Shown here: piece after piece, positions 1 through 5,431 of the stretch
How positions within the stretch are numbered: position 1 is the stretch's first letter
How the letters are laid out: each line of letters opens with the position of its first letter
Source of the DNA: an uncultured Microbacterium sp.
Lineage (GTDB): Bacteria > Actinomycetota > Actinomycetes > Actinomycetales > Microbacteriaceae
DNA length: 10,456 nucleotides
NCBI GenBank assembly: GCA_937988695.1
Contig: CALKHM010000079.1
Coordinates: forward strand, 1-10,456
Direction of reading: 5' to 3'
Made by a program: the position numbers and the translations under genes
The notes under the pieces: generated by a model
Seen by the model: the letters and a program-made list of their open reading frames with translations, nothing else
What the model was told of the DNA's origin: nothing
The model's database searches: none

Positions 1-329
1 TCGGCCCTCTGCCCAGTGAGTACGCGACGCCGCTCGCGCTGGCCCTGACCGAGCTGGTCACCAACGCCGTCGAGCACGGTCTGGCGGGGCAGGACGGCGA
101 CGTCGAGATCAGTGCCGACCGCACGGGGGACCACCTCGAGGTGCGGGTGCGCGACACGGGTGTGGGGCTGCCCGAGGGGCAGGTCGGTCAGGGGCTCGGG
201 ACGCAGATCGTGCGCACGCTCATCCAGGGCGAGCTGAGCGGCTCGATCGACTGGCACACGTTGAACGGCGAGGGCACCGAGGTGACCATCGAGATCCCGC
301 TGCGCTATCTGGAGCGCGAGGTCGTCTGA
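1..329 (+). CDS. pdtaS: PdtaS-type sensor histidine kinase, C-terminal fragment (5' end outside window)
   Basis: The reading frame is open from base 3 to the TGA at 327-329, giving about 108 residues of a GHKL ATPase domain. Visible motifs are the N box (ALTELVTNAVEHGL, fragment residues 13-27), the G1 box DTGVGLPE and the G2 box GLGTQIVRTL. A short C-terminal tail follows the last beta strand, so this is the true 3' end. The compact layout with ELVTNAVEHG is typical of HWE/HisKA_2 kinases such as mycobacterial PdtaS, which phosphorylates the antiterminator PdtaR. The convergent whiB1 gene 12 nt downstream is the same arrangement as whiB1/pdtaS in Mycobacterium tuberculosis, which supports the name. 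The phospho-acceptor His and sensory domains lie upstream and cannot be seen, so the sensor type is inferred. Another kinase of the same ATPase class is possible. Confidence 0.82.
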   Translation, partial: GPLPSEYATPLALALTELVTNAVEHGLAGQDGDVEISADRTGDHLEVRVRDTGVGLPEGQVGQGLGTQIVRTLIQGELSGSIDWHTLNGEGTEVTIEIPLRYLEREVV

Positions 330-341
330 GGCGGGATGCGG

Positions 342-590
342 TCAGGAGGCGCGACGCGCGCGGGCCGCGCGGCGCTTGAGGGCACGGCGCTCGTCCTCGG
401 ACAGGCCACCCCACACGCCGGAGTCCTGACCGGTCTCCAGCGCGTACTGCAGGCAGATCTCGGTGACCGTGCACCGCGCGCACACCGCTTTCGCCTTCTC
501 GATCTGCTCAACGGCAGGACCGGTGTTGCCGACCGGGAAGAACAGCTCCGGGTCGACAGTGAGGCAAGCGGCTTTGTCGCGCCAATCCAT
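342..590 (-). CDS. whiB1: WhiB-family iron-sulfur transcription factor, WhiB1 type
   Basis: The 82-residue protein has the complete WhiB signature. Four cluster-binding cysteines are at C9, C37, C40 and C46 (C-x27-C-x2-C-x5-C). The GVWGG turn is at 58-62, and a basic DNA-binding tail (RRALKRRAARARR) closes the protein. The start MDWRDKAAC, the PELFFPVGN segment and TGQDSGVWGGLSEDERRALKRR match the WhiB1 subfamily closely. WhiB1 is a [4Fe-4S] protein that binds the principal sigma factor and DNA and is sensitive to nitric oxide. An AAGGAG ribosome-binding site lies 7 nt before the ATG (598-603 on the plus strand), fixing the start. The stop faces that of the histidine kinase 12 nt away. The upstream gap has two small hairpins and a candidate promoter, so a leader of roughly 100 nt or more is likely. 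Confidence 0.95.
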   Translation of the reverse strand: MDWRDKAACLTVDPELFFPVGNTGPAVEQIEKAKAVCARCTVTEICLQYALETGQDSGVWGGLSEDERRALKRRAARARRAS

Positions 591-674
591 AGGGGTGCTC
601 CTTGAGTGGGAAGATCACGTCGTGTGGGGTACGGGTCCAGATCGGGATTCGGGTTCGGGTAACCTGGAGGCTGC

Positions 675-707
675 GCGAGCCGAATGCTCGCCCCACCGCG
701 CTGTGGG
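675..707 (-). other. Two adjacent small stem-loops in the probable whiB1 leader
   Basis: The first is a perfect 6-bp stem, GCGAGC (675-680) with GCTCGC (686-691), closing a 5-nt loop. Directly next to it is a 5-bp stem, CCCAC (692-696) with GTGGG (703-707), closing a 6-nt loop. No T-tract follows on the minus strand, so neither looks like a classical terminator. They lie about 85-117 nt before the whiB1 start codon. Short GC stems arise often by chance in DNA this rich in GC, so any regulatory role is inference. Confidence 0.3.
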
Positions 708-724
708 AGCACACAACGTGTTCC

Positions 725-753
725 ATCGTGACATAGCGTCGCGGCCGAATCAA
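725..753 (-). promoter_or_regulatory. Candidate whiB1 promoter
   Basis: On the minus strand, TTGATT (748-753) is followed after exactly 17 nt by CACGAT (725-730). That is a fair -35 and a weak -10. This is the least GC-rich part of the gap. A GTGA half-site at 728-731 overlaps the -10; M. tuberculosis whiB1 is controlled by the cAMP receptor protein, but only one half of a Crp-type site is visible here. The call is tentative. Confidence 0.3.
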
Positions 754-851
754 GGGTTTTGGACTGCTGAATCCTGCGTGACGCGCTGTCAGGGCGCTGA
801 ACGCATCGAGGGCGCCGCCGGCATCGCCCGGCCGCCGCAAGGAGATGGTCA

Positions 852-1298
852 GTGATGCGAGCGACCCCGTCGACGCGCGTGGCGGCCGCCGTCCTCGGCG
901 TGCAGGCCCTCGGTGCGTTCGCCCTCGTCGTCTGGCAGGTCGTCGAGCTCGGCGCGGGAGATGCCGACTCCGTCGTCAGCGGGATCGCCCTGATCGTGCT
1001 CACACTGATCGGCGCGGTGGCCGTCGGCGCGTTCTCGGTGGGCGTCGCACGCGGGGTCTCGTGGGGACGGTCCGGCGGCATCGTCGTGCAGCTGCTCATC
1101 CTGGCGGTGGCCCTGGGGGCGGTCAGCGGCGGTTACGCGCATCCGCTGATCGCGCTGGGCCTGGCGCTCTTGGGGCTGGCCGGCCTCGTGCCCCTGGTGC
1201 TCGCCGTGCGTCGTGCGGGTGCCGAGCGTCGCGCGGCGGACAAGGACGGTGGCGACAGGCGTGCGGTGGACGAGGACGACCGCGACGGGCGCCGCTGA
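852..1298 (+). CDS. Small integral membrane protein of unknown function (four predicted helices)
   Basis: I do not recognise the family. The 148-residue product has four hydrophobic stretches, at roughly 10-32, 40-64, 75-95 and 97-119. A strongly charged tail (120-148) follows, with alternating Arg/Lys and Asp/Glu and an imperfect internal repeat of the type DKDGGDRRAVDEDDRDGRR. The positive-inside rule would place both the N-terminus and the tail in the cytoplasm. AAGGAG at 839-844 lies 7 nt before the GTG at 852 and 10 nt before the ATG at 855. I chose GTG for spacing, and the two differ by one residue. There are no catalytic motifs and no signal peptidase site. The gene diverges from whiB1 and converges with bcp, 2 nt apart. 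A membrane-bound partner for a neighbouring stress gene is possible but nothing in the sequence shows it. Confidence 0.75.
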   Translation: MMRATPSTRVAAAVLGVQALGAFALVVWQVVELGAGDADSVVSGIALIVLTLIGAVAVGAFSVGVARGVSWGRSGGIVVQLLILAVALGAVSGGYAHPLIALGLALLGLAGLVPLVLAVRRAGAERRAADKDGGDRRAVDEDDRDGRR

Positions 1299-1305
1299 GC
1301 TCAGC
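1294..1305. terminator. 12-bp palindrome holding both convergent stop codons
   Basis: GCTGAGCTCAGC is a perfect palindrome. It contains the TGA of the membrane-protein gene (1296-1298) and, on the other strand, the TGA of bcp (1301-1303). It could fold as a short bidirectional terminator stem in either transcript, but it has no loop of its own and no T-tract. Chance symmetry of two facing TGA codons explains part of it. Confidence 0.25.
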
Positions 1306-1768
1306 CGAGGCCGAGGGTCGCGCGCAGTCGCGCGACGTGGCCCGTGGCCTTGACGTTGTACTGCGCGAGGGTGACGGCCCCGTTCTCATCGAGGACGAAC
1401 GTCGAGCGCAGCACTCCCTCGATCTTCTTGCCGTAGTTCATCTTCTCTCCCCAGGCGCCGTATGCATCGTGCACGGCGCGGTCGGGGTCGCTCAGCAACG
1501 GGAAGGTGAGGTGATCGCGCTCACGGAACTCGCGCAGCTTCTCCGGCGTGTCGCGCGAGACGCCGACGACGGCGTAGCCGGCGCCGCCGAGCGCGGCGAT
1601 GCTGTCGCGGAAGTCGCACGCCTGGGTCGTGCATCCTGGCGTCATGGCCGCCGGGTAGAAGTAGAGGATGACCTTCTGCCCGCGCAGGTCGTGCAGTGAG
1701 ACCTCCTTCTCGTCCTGGTCGACGAGGGTGAAGTCGGGGGCGGTGTCTCCGGGCTGCAGCGTGGTCAT
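1301..1768 (-). CDS. bcp: Thioredoxin-dependent thiol peroxidase, Bcp/PrxQ-type peroxiredoxin
   Basis: The 155-residue protein has the AhpC/TSA thioredoxin fold from end to end. The peroxidatic cysteine is C46 in the PxxxTPGC context (PAAMTPGCTTQACDF), and the resolving cysteine is C51. The C-x4-C pair within one helix is the mark of atypical two-Cys Bcp/PrxQ enzymes. Other family features are DTAPDFTL near the N-terminus, YFYP at 36-39, SRDTPEKLREF and GVLRSTFVLD, where the Arg stabilises the peroxidatic Cys. It would reduce hydrogen peroxide and organic hydroperoxides in the cytoplasm at the expense of thioredoxin. Length is normal for the family. The start has no well-spaced ribosome-binding site but has TAGGCT exactly 6 nt upstream, so a leaderless mRNA is likely. 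I find no SigR-type promoter for it in this window. Confidence 0.95.
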   Translation of the reverse strand: MTTLQPGDTAPDFTLVDQDEKEVSLHDLRGQKVILYFYPAAMTPGCTTQACDFRDSIAALGGAGYAVVGVSRDTPEKLREFRERDHLTFPLLSDPDRAVHDAYGAWGEKMNYGKKIEGVLRSTFVLDENGAVTLAQYNVKATGHVARLRATLGLG

Positions 1769-1774
1769 GCTCCC

Positions 1775-1780
1775 AGCCTA
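1775..1780 (-). promoter_or_regulatory. -10 element of bcp, leaderless type
   Basis: On the minus strand TAGGCT is followed by GGGAGC and then the bcp ATG. The 6-nt gap would place transcription start at or next to the A of the start codon, as in many actinobacterial leaderless genes. No good -35 hexamer is visible 17-18 nt upstream. The alternative is that GGGAG acts as a ribosome-binding site, but it sits only 1 nt from the ATG. Confidence 0.45.
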
Positions 1781-1810
1781 CGGCGACCCGCGGCATCCTC
1801 GCCCCCCGTC

Positions 1811-2020
1811 CCGGTTACGCGAGGTTGTCCCTGGTTACGCGAGATTGCCGTTTGGACGGCGAGATTGTCTTGGCGGTGCGCGCTCTTCTCCTCCGACTCG
1901 TGGGGCAACCTCGGCGGGCCGGCGGCAACCTCGGCGTACCGGGGACAACCTCGGCGAACGGGGGGCAAGCTCGGCGGGCCGGGGGCAAGCTCGGCGGACC
2001 GGGGGCAAGCTCGGCGTACC
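1811..2020. repeat. 20-bp tandem repeats in two opposed blocks forming a large imperfect palindrome
   Basis: Nine units lie on an exact 20-bp period. The right block has six units (1901-1920, 1921-1940, 1941-1960, 1961-1980, 1981-2000, 2001-2020) of the form GGGGGCAAGCTCGGCGTACC. The first three carry CAACCTCGG and the last three CAAGCTCGG. The left block has three units (1811-1830, 1831-1850, 1851-1870) with the reverse-complement core CGAGRTTGYC. A 30-bp non-repeat segment (1871-1900) separates the blocks. The left units pair with the first three right units in one register, every paired base summing to 3773. The best match is 12 exact bp, 1820-1831 with 1942-1953. The array fills most of the gap between the rsgA stop and the bcp promoter. 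Twenty is not a multiple of three and no frame looks like a real gene. It has no unique spacers, so it is not CRISPR. Confidence 0.9.
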
Positions 2021-2050
2021 GGGAGGCCGCCACGCCGGGGATGCCGGGGC

Positions 2051-3106
2051 TCAACGCCCGCGCTCGGCCGCGTCGGCGAAGGTCGCGAGCAGGCGCTGCA
2101 GCGAGTCCAGCCGCCCCGCGGCGGCCGGTCCCAGCCGCCCCGACCCCACCGCCTCCGCGATCGCGCAGTCGGGTGCGTCGGGCAGGTGCGTACAGCCCCG
2201 CGGGCAGTCCCGGGCGACCTCGGCGAGGTCGGTGAACGCCTCGAGAATGTGCGCGGGATCGACATGCCCCAGGCCGAACGAGCGTACGCCGGGCGTATCG
2301 ATCACCCAGCCGGTGCCCTCCGCCGCGCGGTACCGCAACGACACCGTCGAGCTCGAGGTATGCCTGCCCCTCCCGGTCACCTCGTTCACGTGGCCGGTGG
2401 CCCGGCCCGCGTCGGGCACCAGCGCGTTGACGAGCGTCGACTTGCCCACCCCGGAATGGCCGACGAACACGGTGGAGTGCCCGACCAGGGCGGCGCCGAT
2501 CCGGTCGATCGGCATCGCACCGCGCGCGCTCGTGAACACGCGCAGGTCGATCCCGTCGAAGTGCCGCAGGAACGGCGTGGGATCGGCGAGGTCGGTCTTG
2601 GTCACGACCAGCAGCGGGCGGATGCCGGCATCCAGCGCCGCGACGAGGTAGCGGTCCACGAGCCGCGCGCGGGGCTCGGGGTCGGCCGCGGCCACCACGA
2701 TGAGCATCTGGTCGGCGTTCGCGACGATGACCCGCTCCACCTGGTCGGTGTCATCCGCACTGCGGCGCAGCAAGGTCGTGCGCTGCGCGAGCCCCACGAT
2801 GCGCGCCAGCGTGCCCTCGCGGCCGGACGTGTCGCCGACGACGCGCGCCTGGTCACCCGTGACGATGGCCTGCCGGCGAAGCTCACGAGCCCGTGCCGCC
2901 GTCGCCTCGTGCTCGCCCGGGGTGTCCTCGCCCACCAGCACCGTGTACCGGCCACGATCCACGCTGAGCACCCGGGCGAGCACCGCGTCGGCATGTGCGG
3001 GCCGGCGCTTGGTGCGCGGACGGTTGGCCTTGGGGTTCGGGCGCACTCGCACGTCCGACTCGTCGAACTCCGGTTCGTCGTCGTCGGTGTCGTCGAGCCA
3101 GCTCAT
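2051..3106 (-). CDS. rsgA: Ribosome small-subunit-dependent GTPase A (RsgA/YjeQ/EngC)
   Basis: RsgA is a circularly permuted GTPase that acts late in 30S subunit maturation. The 351-residue protein shows the permuted G-motif order. G4 is TKTD (169-172), G5 is TSA (192-194), G1/Walker A is GHSGVGKST (216-224) and G3 is DTPG (270-273). An OB-fold region precedes them at about 40-110. A C-terminal zinc knuckle has ligands C301, C305, H307 and C314 in the CPRGCTH form. The first 37 residues are an acidic-then-basic linker (WLDDTDDDEPEFDESD, then PNPKANRPRTKRR). The frame stays open 59 codons further upstream, but that part lies inside aroA and is not RsgA-like. MSWLDD, 13 nt after the aroA stop, is the natural start. 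No ribosome-binding site is visible in that gap, so coupling to aroA translation is likely. Confidence 0.95.
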   Translation of the reverse strand: MSWLDDTDDDEPEFDESDVRVRPNPKANRPRTKRRPAHADAVLARVLSVDRGRYTVLVGEDTPGEHEATAARARELRRQAIVTGDQARVVGDTSGREGTLARIVGLAQRTTLLRRSADDTDQVERVIVANADQMLIVVAAADPEPRARLVDRYLVAALDAGIRPLLVVTKTDLADPTPFLRHFDGIDLRVFTSARGAMPIDRIGAALVGHSTVFVGHSGVGKSTLVNALVPDAGRATGHVNEVTGRGRHTSSSTVSLRYRAAEGTGWVIDTPGVRSFGLGHVDPAHILEAFTDLAEVARDCPRGCTHLPDAPDCAIAEAVGSGRLGPAAAGRLDSLQRLLATFADAAERGR

Positions 3107-3119
3107 GGTGCGGGCACGG

Positions 3120-4487
3120 CTAGGCCGCGGCATCCCCCGACTCGTCGCTGAGCATGCGAGCCCACAGCTGCGGGAACTCCGGCATCGTCTTGGCAGTCGT
3201 GCCGATGTCGTCGATCTCGACGCCGTCGACCACCAGACCCAGGAGCGCTCCGGTGGTGGCGATGCGGTGATCGTGGTGCGCACGCCACAGCCCGCCGTGC
3301 AGGCGGCGCGGGATGATGCGGATGCCGTCGTCGAGCTCTTCGGCCTCGCCGCCGAGGGCGCGCAGGTTCTCGACGAGCGCGGCGATACGGTCGGTCTCGT
3401 GCTGGCGGATGTGTCCGATGCCGTGGATCGTCGACGGGGAATCGGCGAGGGCGGCCAGCCCCACCAGGGTCGGTGTGAGCTCTCCGGCAGCCGACAGGTC
3501 GAGGTCGACGCCCGCGATGCGATCCCCGGCTGTCACGTGCAGGGCTCCGCCGCGCCGCTGGGCTCGTGCGCCCATGACGGTGAGGATGTCGGGCAGCAGC
3601 GCGCCCGGCTGAGTGGAGTGCACCGGCCATCCCGCGACCGACACCCGCCCGCCGGCCACCATCGCGGCGGCCAGGAACGGCGCCGCGTTGGACAGGTCGG
3701 GCTCGACGTGGACGTCCTTGCCGCGGATCGGGCCGGCCGGCACCACCCACTCGCCGGCGTTGGGGCGCTCGACGGCCACCCCGCGATGCGCCAGCGCCTC
3801 GATGGTCATGTCGATGTGCGGCATGCTGGGCAGCCGGTCGCCGTCGTGGATCAGGTGCAGCCCGATGTCGAAGCGCGGGGCTGCCAGCAGCAGACCGGAG
3901 ACGAACTGGCTCGTCGCACTCGCGTCGATGGTGAGCTCGCCGCCGCGGATCTGCCCATGGCCGCGCACGGTGAACGGCAGCGCCCACCGCCCCTCGTCAT
4001 CGACGTCGACGCCCAGGTCGCGCAGCGCCTTGATCATCGCGCCCATCGGCCGGTGCAGCGCGCTGGCGTCAGCGGTCAGCGTGACCTCGCCCTCGATGAG
4101 GCCGGTCACCGGCGCGAGGAAACGCATGACGGTCCCTGCCTGACCGCAGTCGATCTCGCCCGCCGCGGGCGCGCCGGACATCGGGACCACGTGCAGGTCA
4201 TCGCCGAACGCGCCCTCGCCGGGCACCGGCTCGATCTGTACGCCGAGGGCGCGCAGTGCCTGGATCATGTGCGCCGAGTCGTCGGAGTGCAGCGGTTCGT
4301 GCAAAGTGCTGGGGGCGTCAGCCAAGGCGGCCAGGACCAGCTCGCGATTGGTCAGCGACTTCGACCCGGGCACAGCGACCAGGGCGTGAAGCGGACCGGA
4401 GGCGGCCGGGGCGCGCCAGGCGCCGGCCTCGGACGAGGCCCCGGATGCGTCTGATCCGGCGGCGGGGGAATACCGGTGGTCGGTCAT
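3120..4487 (-). CDS. aroA: 3-phosphoshikimate 1-carboxyvinyltransferase (EPSP synthase)
   Basis: AroA joins phosphoenolpyruvate to shikimate 3-phosphate in the sixth step of the shikimate pathway, toward chorismate and aromatic amino acids. The 455-residue protein has the key motifs of both lobes. They are GSKSLTNR (41-48; shikimate phosphate and PEP contacts), CGQAGTVMRFL (114-124; the PEP-binding loop), ASATSQFVSG (189-198), GELTPT (335-340), RQHETDR (361-367; catalytic Glu and Arg), DHR (406-408) and TAKTMPEFP (431-439). The sequence resembles mycobacterial AroA more than the E. coli enzyme. About 20 residues rich in Ala, Ser and Gly precede the usual start near W24, with no other in-frame ATG. 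TAGGGT lies 8 nt before the ATG, so transcription may be leaderless. aroA heads an operon with rsgA and diverges from sigR. A SigR-like promoter for sigR overlaps its first codons. Confidence 0.97.
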   Translation of the reverse strand: MTDHRYSPAAGSDASGASSEAGAWRAPAASGPLHALVAVPGSKSLTNRELVLAALADAPSTLHEPLHSDDSAHMIQALRALGVQIEPVPGEGAFGDDLHVVPMSGAPAAGEIDCGQAGTVMRFLAPVTGLIEGEVTLTADASALHRPMGAMIKALRDLGVDVDDEGRWALPFTVRGHGQIRGGELTIDASATSQFVSGLLLAAPRFDIGLHLIHDGDRLPSMPHIDMTIEALAHRGVAVERPNAGEWVVPAGPIRGKDVHVEPDLSNAAPFLAAAMVAGGRVSVAGWPVHSTQPGALLPDILTVMGARAQRRGGALHVTAGDRIAGVDLDLSAAGELTPTLVGLAALADSPSTIHGIGHIRQHETDRIAALVENLRALGGEAEELDDGIRIIPRRLHGGLWRAHHDHRIATTGALLGLVVDGVEIDDIGTTAKTMPEFPQLWARMLSDESGDAAA

Positions 4488-4493
4488 CGGGTT
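4467..4493 (+). promoter_or_regulatory. SigR/SigH-type promoter reading into sigR (probable autoregulation)
   Basis: GGAAT at 4467-4471 is followed by 19 nt and then GTT at 4491-4493. This matches the consensus for SigR of Streptomyces and SigH of mycobacteria (GGAAT or GGAAC, 18-19 nt, GTT). Transcription would begin around 4500, about 20-25 nt before the sigR start, leaving room for the AAAGGAG ribosome-binding site. SigR/SigH factors are known to transcribe their own genes from such a promoter. It overlaps the first codons of the divergent aroA gene and lies beside the aroA -10. Confidence 0.65.
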
Positions 4494-4495
4494 CT

Positions 4496-4501
4496 ACCCT
4501 A
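4496..4501 (-). promoter_or_regulatory. -10 element of aroA-rsgA, leaderless type
   Basis: On the minus strand TAGGGT is followed by 8 nt and the aroA ATG, so transcription should start at or within a base or two of the start codon. No ribosome-binding site is visible. The element lies just past the -10 of the opposing SigR-type promoter, so the two polymerases cannot easily occupy the region at once. Confidence 0.4.
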
Positions 4502-4523
4502 ACGAACCTGCGAAAGGAGCCGG

Positions 4524-5174
4524 ATGATCGCCACTCTGGAACGCCCAGCCGTGGGGCAGGCGCCGCACGTAGACTTGCGGGCGATGGATGAGTCGCAGAC
4601 CACAGTCGACGTGCGTGCGCAGTTCGAAGAGCAGGCGCTGCCGTACATGGACCAGCTCTATGCCGCCGCGATGCGCATGACGCGCAACCCCGCCGACGCG
4701 GCCGATCTCGTGCAGGAGACGTTCGTGAAGGCGTTCGGCTCCTGGCAGACCTTCCGGCAGGGCACGAACCTGAAGGCGTGGCTGTACCGGATCCTCACGA
4801 ACACCTACATCAACACCTACCGTAAGAAGCAGCGCGAGCCGTACCAGAGCCCGATCGACGATCTCGAGGACTGGCAGCTGGGCGGCGCAGAGTCGACGAC
4901 GTCGACCACGGCGCGCTCCGCGGAGGCGGAGGCGATCGACCGGATGCCGGCATCCGTCGTCAAAGAGGCGCTGCAGTCCATCCCGGAGGACTTCCGGATG
5001 GCGGTGTACCTCGCCGACGTCGAGGGCTTCGCCTACCAGGAGATCGCCGACATCATGAAGACCCCCATCGGCACGGTCATGAGCCGTCTGCATCGTGGCA
5101 GGCGAATGCTTCGTGAACTGCTCGCCGATTACGCCGCCGAGCGCGGCATCACTGCACCAGGGAGCACGAAATGA
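4524..5174 (+). CDS. sigR: Redox-responsive ECF sigma factor, SigR/SigH family
   Basis: The 216-residue protein is a group 4 sigma factor. Region 2 spans about 34-103, with DQLYAAAMRMTRNPADAADL, QETFVKAF and NLKAWLYRILTNTYINTYRK. Region 4 spans about 147-203, with IPEDFRMAVYLADVEGFAYQ, EIADIM and the helix-turn-helix TPIGTVMSRLHRGRR. These blocks match mycobacterial SigH and streptomycete SigR nearly position for position. The family directs thioredoxin, mycothiol and protein-quality genes during thiol-oxidising stress and is held inactive by a zinc anti-sigma factor, here encoded directly after it with an ATGA overlap. The start at 4524 has AAAGGAG only 4 nt upstream, which is tight. A second in-frame ATG at 4584 (MDESQTT) begins just before the conserved domain and has TAGACT 8 nt upstream. 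Both products are possible, so the exact N-terminus is uncertain by 20 residues. A SigR-type promoter precedes the gene. Confidence 0.93.
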   Translation: MIATLERPAVGQAPHVDLRAMDESQTTVDVRAQFEEQALPYMDQLYAAAMRMTRNPADAADLVQETFVKAFGSWQTFRQGTNLKAWLYRILTNTYINTYRKKQREPYQSPIDDLEDWQLGGAESTTSTTARSAEAEAIDRMPASVVKEALQSIPEDFRMAVYLADVEGFAYQEIADIMKTPIGTVMSRLHRGRRMLRELLADYAAERGITAPGSTK

Positions 5175-5413
5175 CCGATTGCGGCTGCGAGAAGGCGCGC
5201 AAAGACCTCGAGGAATACTTGCGCAACGAGGTGTGCAAGACGGCAGAGGCCGACATCCGCGCGCATCTGGAGTCGTGCCCGGGATGCCGGGACGAGGCTC
5301 TCGTCTCGCGCACGCTGACCGAGGTGCTGGCCCGGTCGTGCAAGGAGGCCGCTCCCGAGGAGCTGCGCCTGCTGGTGCTCAGCCGCCTGCGCGAGGTGCA
5401 GGCAGCGCACTGA
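5171..5413 (+). CDS. rsrA: Zinc-containing redox-sensing anti-sigma factor (RsrA/RshA)
   Basis: The 80-residue protein carries the ZAS signature H32-x3-C36-x2-C39 (HLESCPGC), plus C4, C6, C22 and C56. In RsrA, zinc is held by an N-terminal Cys with the HxxxCxxC group, and a disulfide formed on oxidation expels the zinc and frees the sigma factor. Those roles are transferred here by alignment. The N-terminus is shorter than in RsrA or RshA, so the first two cysteines form a tight CGC. The C-terminal part (LARSCKEAAPEELRLLVLSR) has the Cys and PxxLR pattern seen in the family. The ATG overlaps the sigR stop as ATGA, and an AGGGAG site lies 6-7 nt upstream, so the pair should be made in step. 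No membrane segment is present, as expected for a cytoplasmic anti-sigma factor. Confidence 0.93.
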   Translation: MTDCGCEKARKDLEEYLRNEVCKTAEADIRAHLESCPGCRDEALVSRTLTEVLARSCKEAAPEELRLLVLSRLREVQAAH

Positions 5414-5431
5414 CCGGCCGCGCCCCCAGCA

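Larger units (their letters stand above)
604..851. other. Divergent intergenic region between whiB1 and the membrane-protein gene
   Basis: No convincing gene lies in these 248 bases. They hold a possible whiB1 promoter (725-753), two adjacent hairpins that would fall in the whiB1 leader (675-707), and a short run of TCGGG-type direct repeats around 640-660. At the right end is the AAGGAG ribosome-binding site (839-844) of the rightward gene. Frames that cross the region give arginine- and proline-rich shadows only. Confidence 0.6.

Noticed and set aside
720..724. GGAAC on the minus strand as a SigR-type -35 for whiB1
   Set aside because: No GTT follows at 18-19 nt.
1901..2020. Possible CRISPR array
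   Set aside because: The units are directly joined with no unique spacers, are only 20 bp long, have an inverted companion block, and no cas gene is near.
1815..2265. Open frames through the 20-bp repeat array, giving periodic Pro/Arg/Gly peptides
   Set aside because: A 20-bp unit cycles through all three frames, so periodic 20-residue peptides appear automatically on both strands. No start with a ribosome-binding site and no family match is seen.
3107..3283. Upstream extension of the rsgA frame by 59 codons
   Set aside because: It lies inside aroA, has an Arg/Ser-rich composition unlike RsgA, and MSWLDD directly after the aroA stop is the natural start.
2700..4454. Long plus-strand frame (584 codons) opposite rsgA and aroA
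   Set aside because: Its composition is that of a reverse-complement shadow, and both minus-strand genes are unmistakable.
4538..4575. GGAAC at 4538-4542 as a -35 for an internal sigR promoter with TAGACT
   Set aside because: The gap to TAGACT is 27 nt, too long for any sigma factor, and no GTT occurs at 18-19 nt.
5171..5185. The CGC start of RsrA as an anomaly
   Set aside because: The shorter N-terminus still keeps the needed cysteines and is probably a lineage feature rather than damage.
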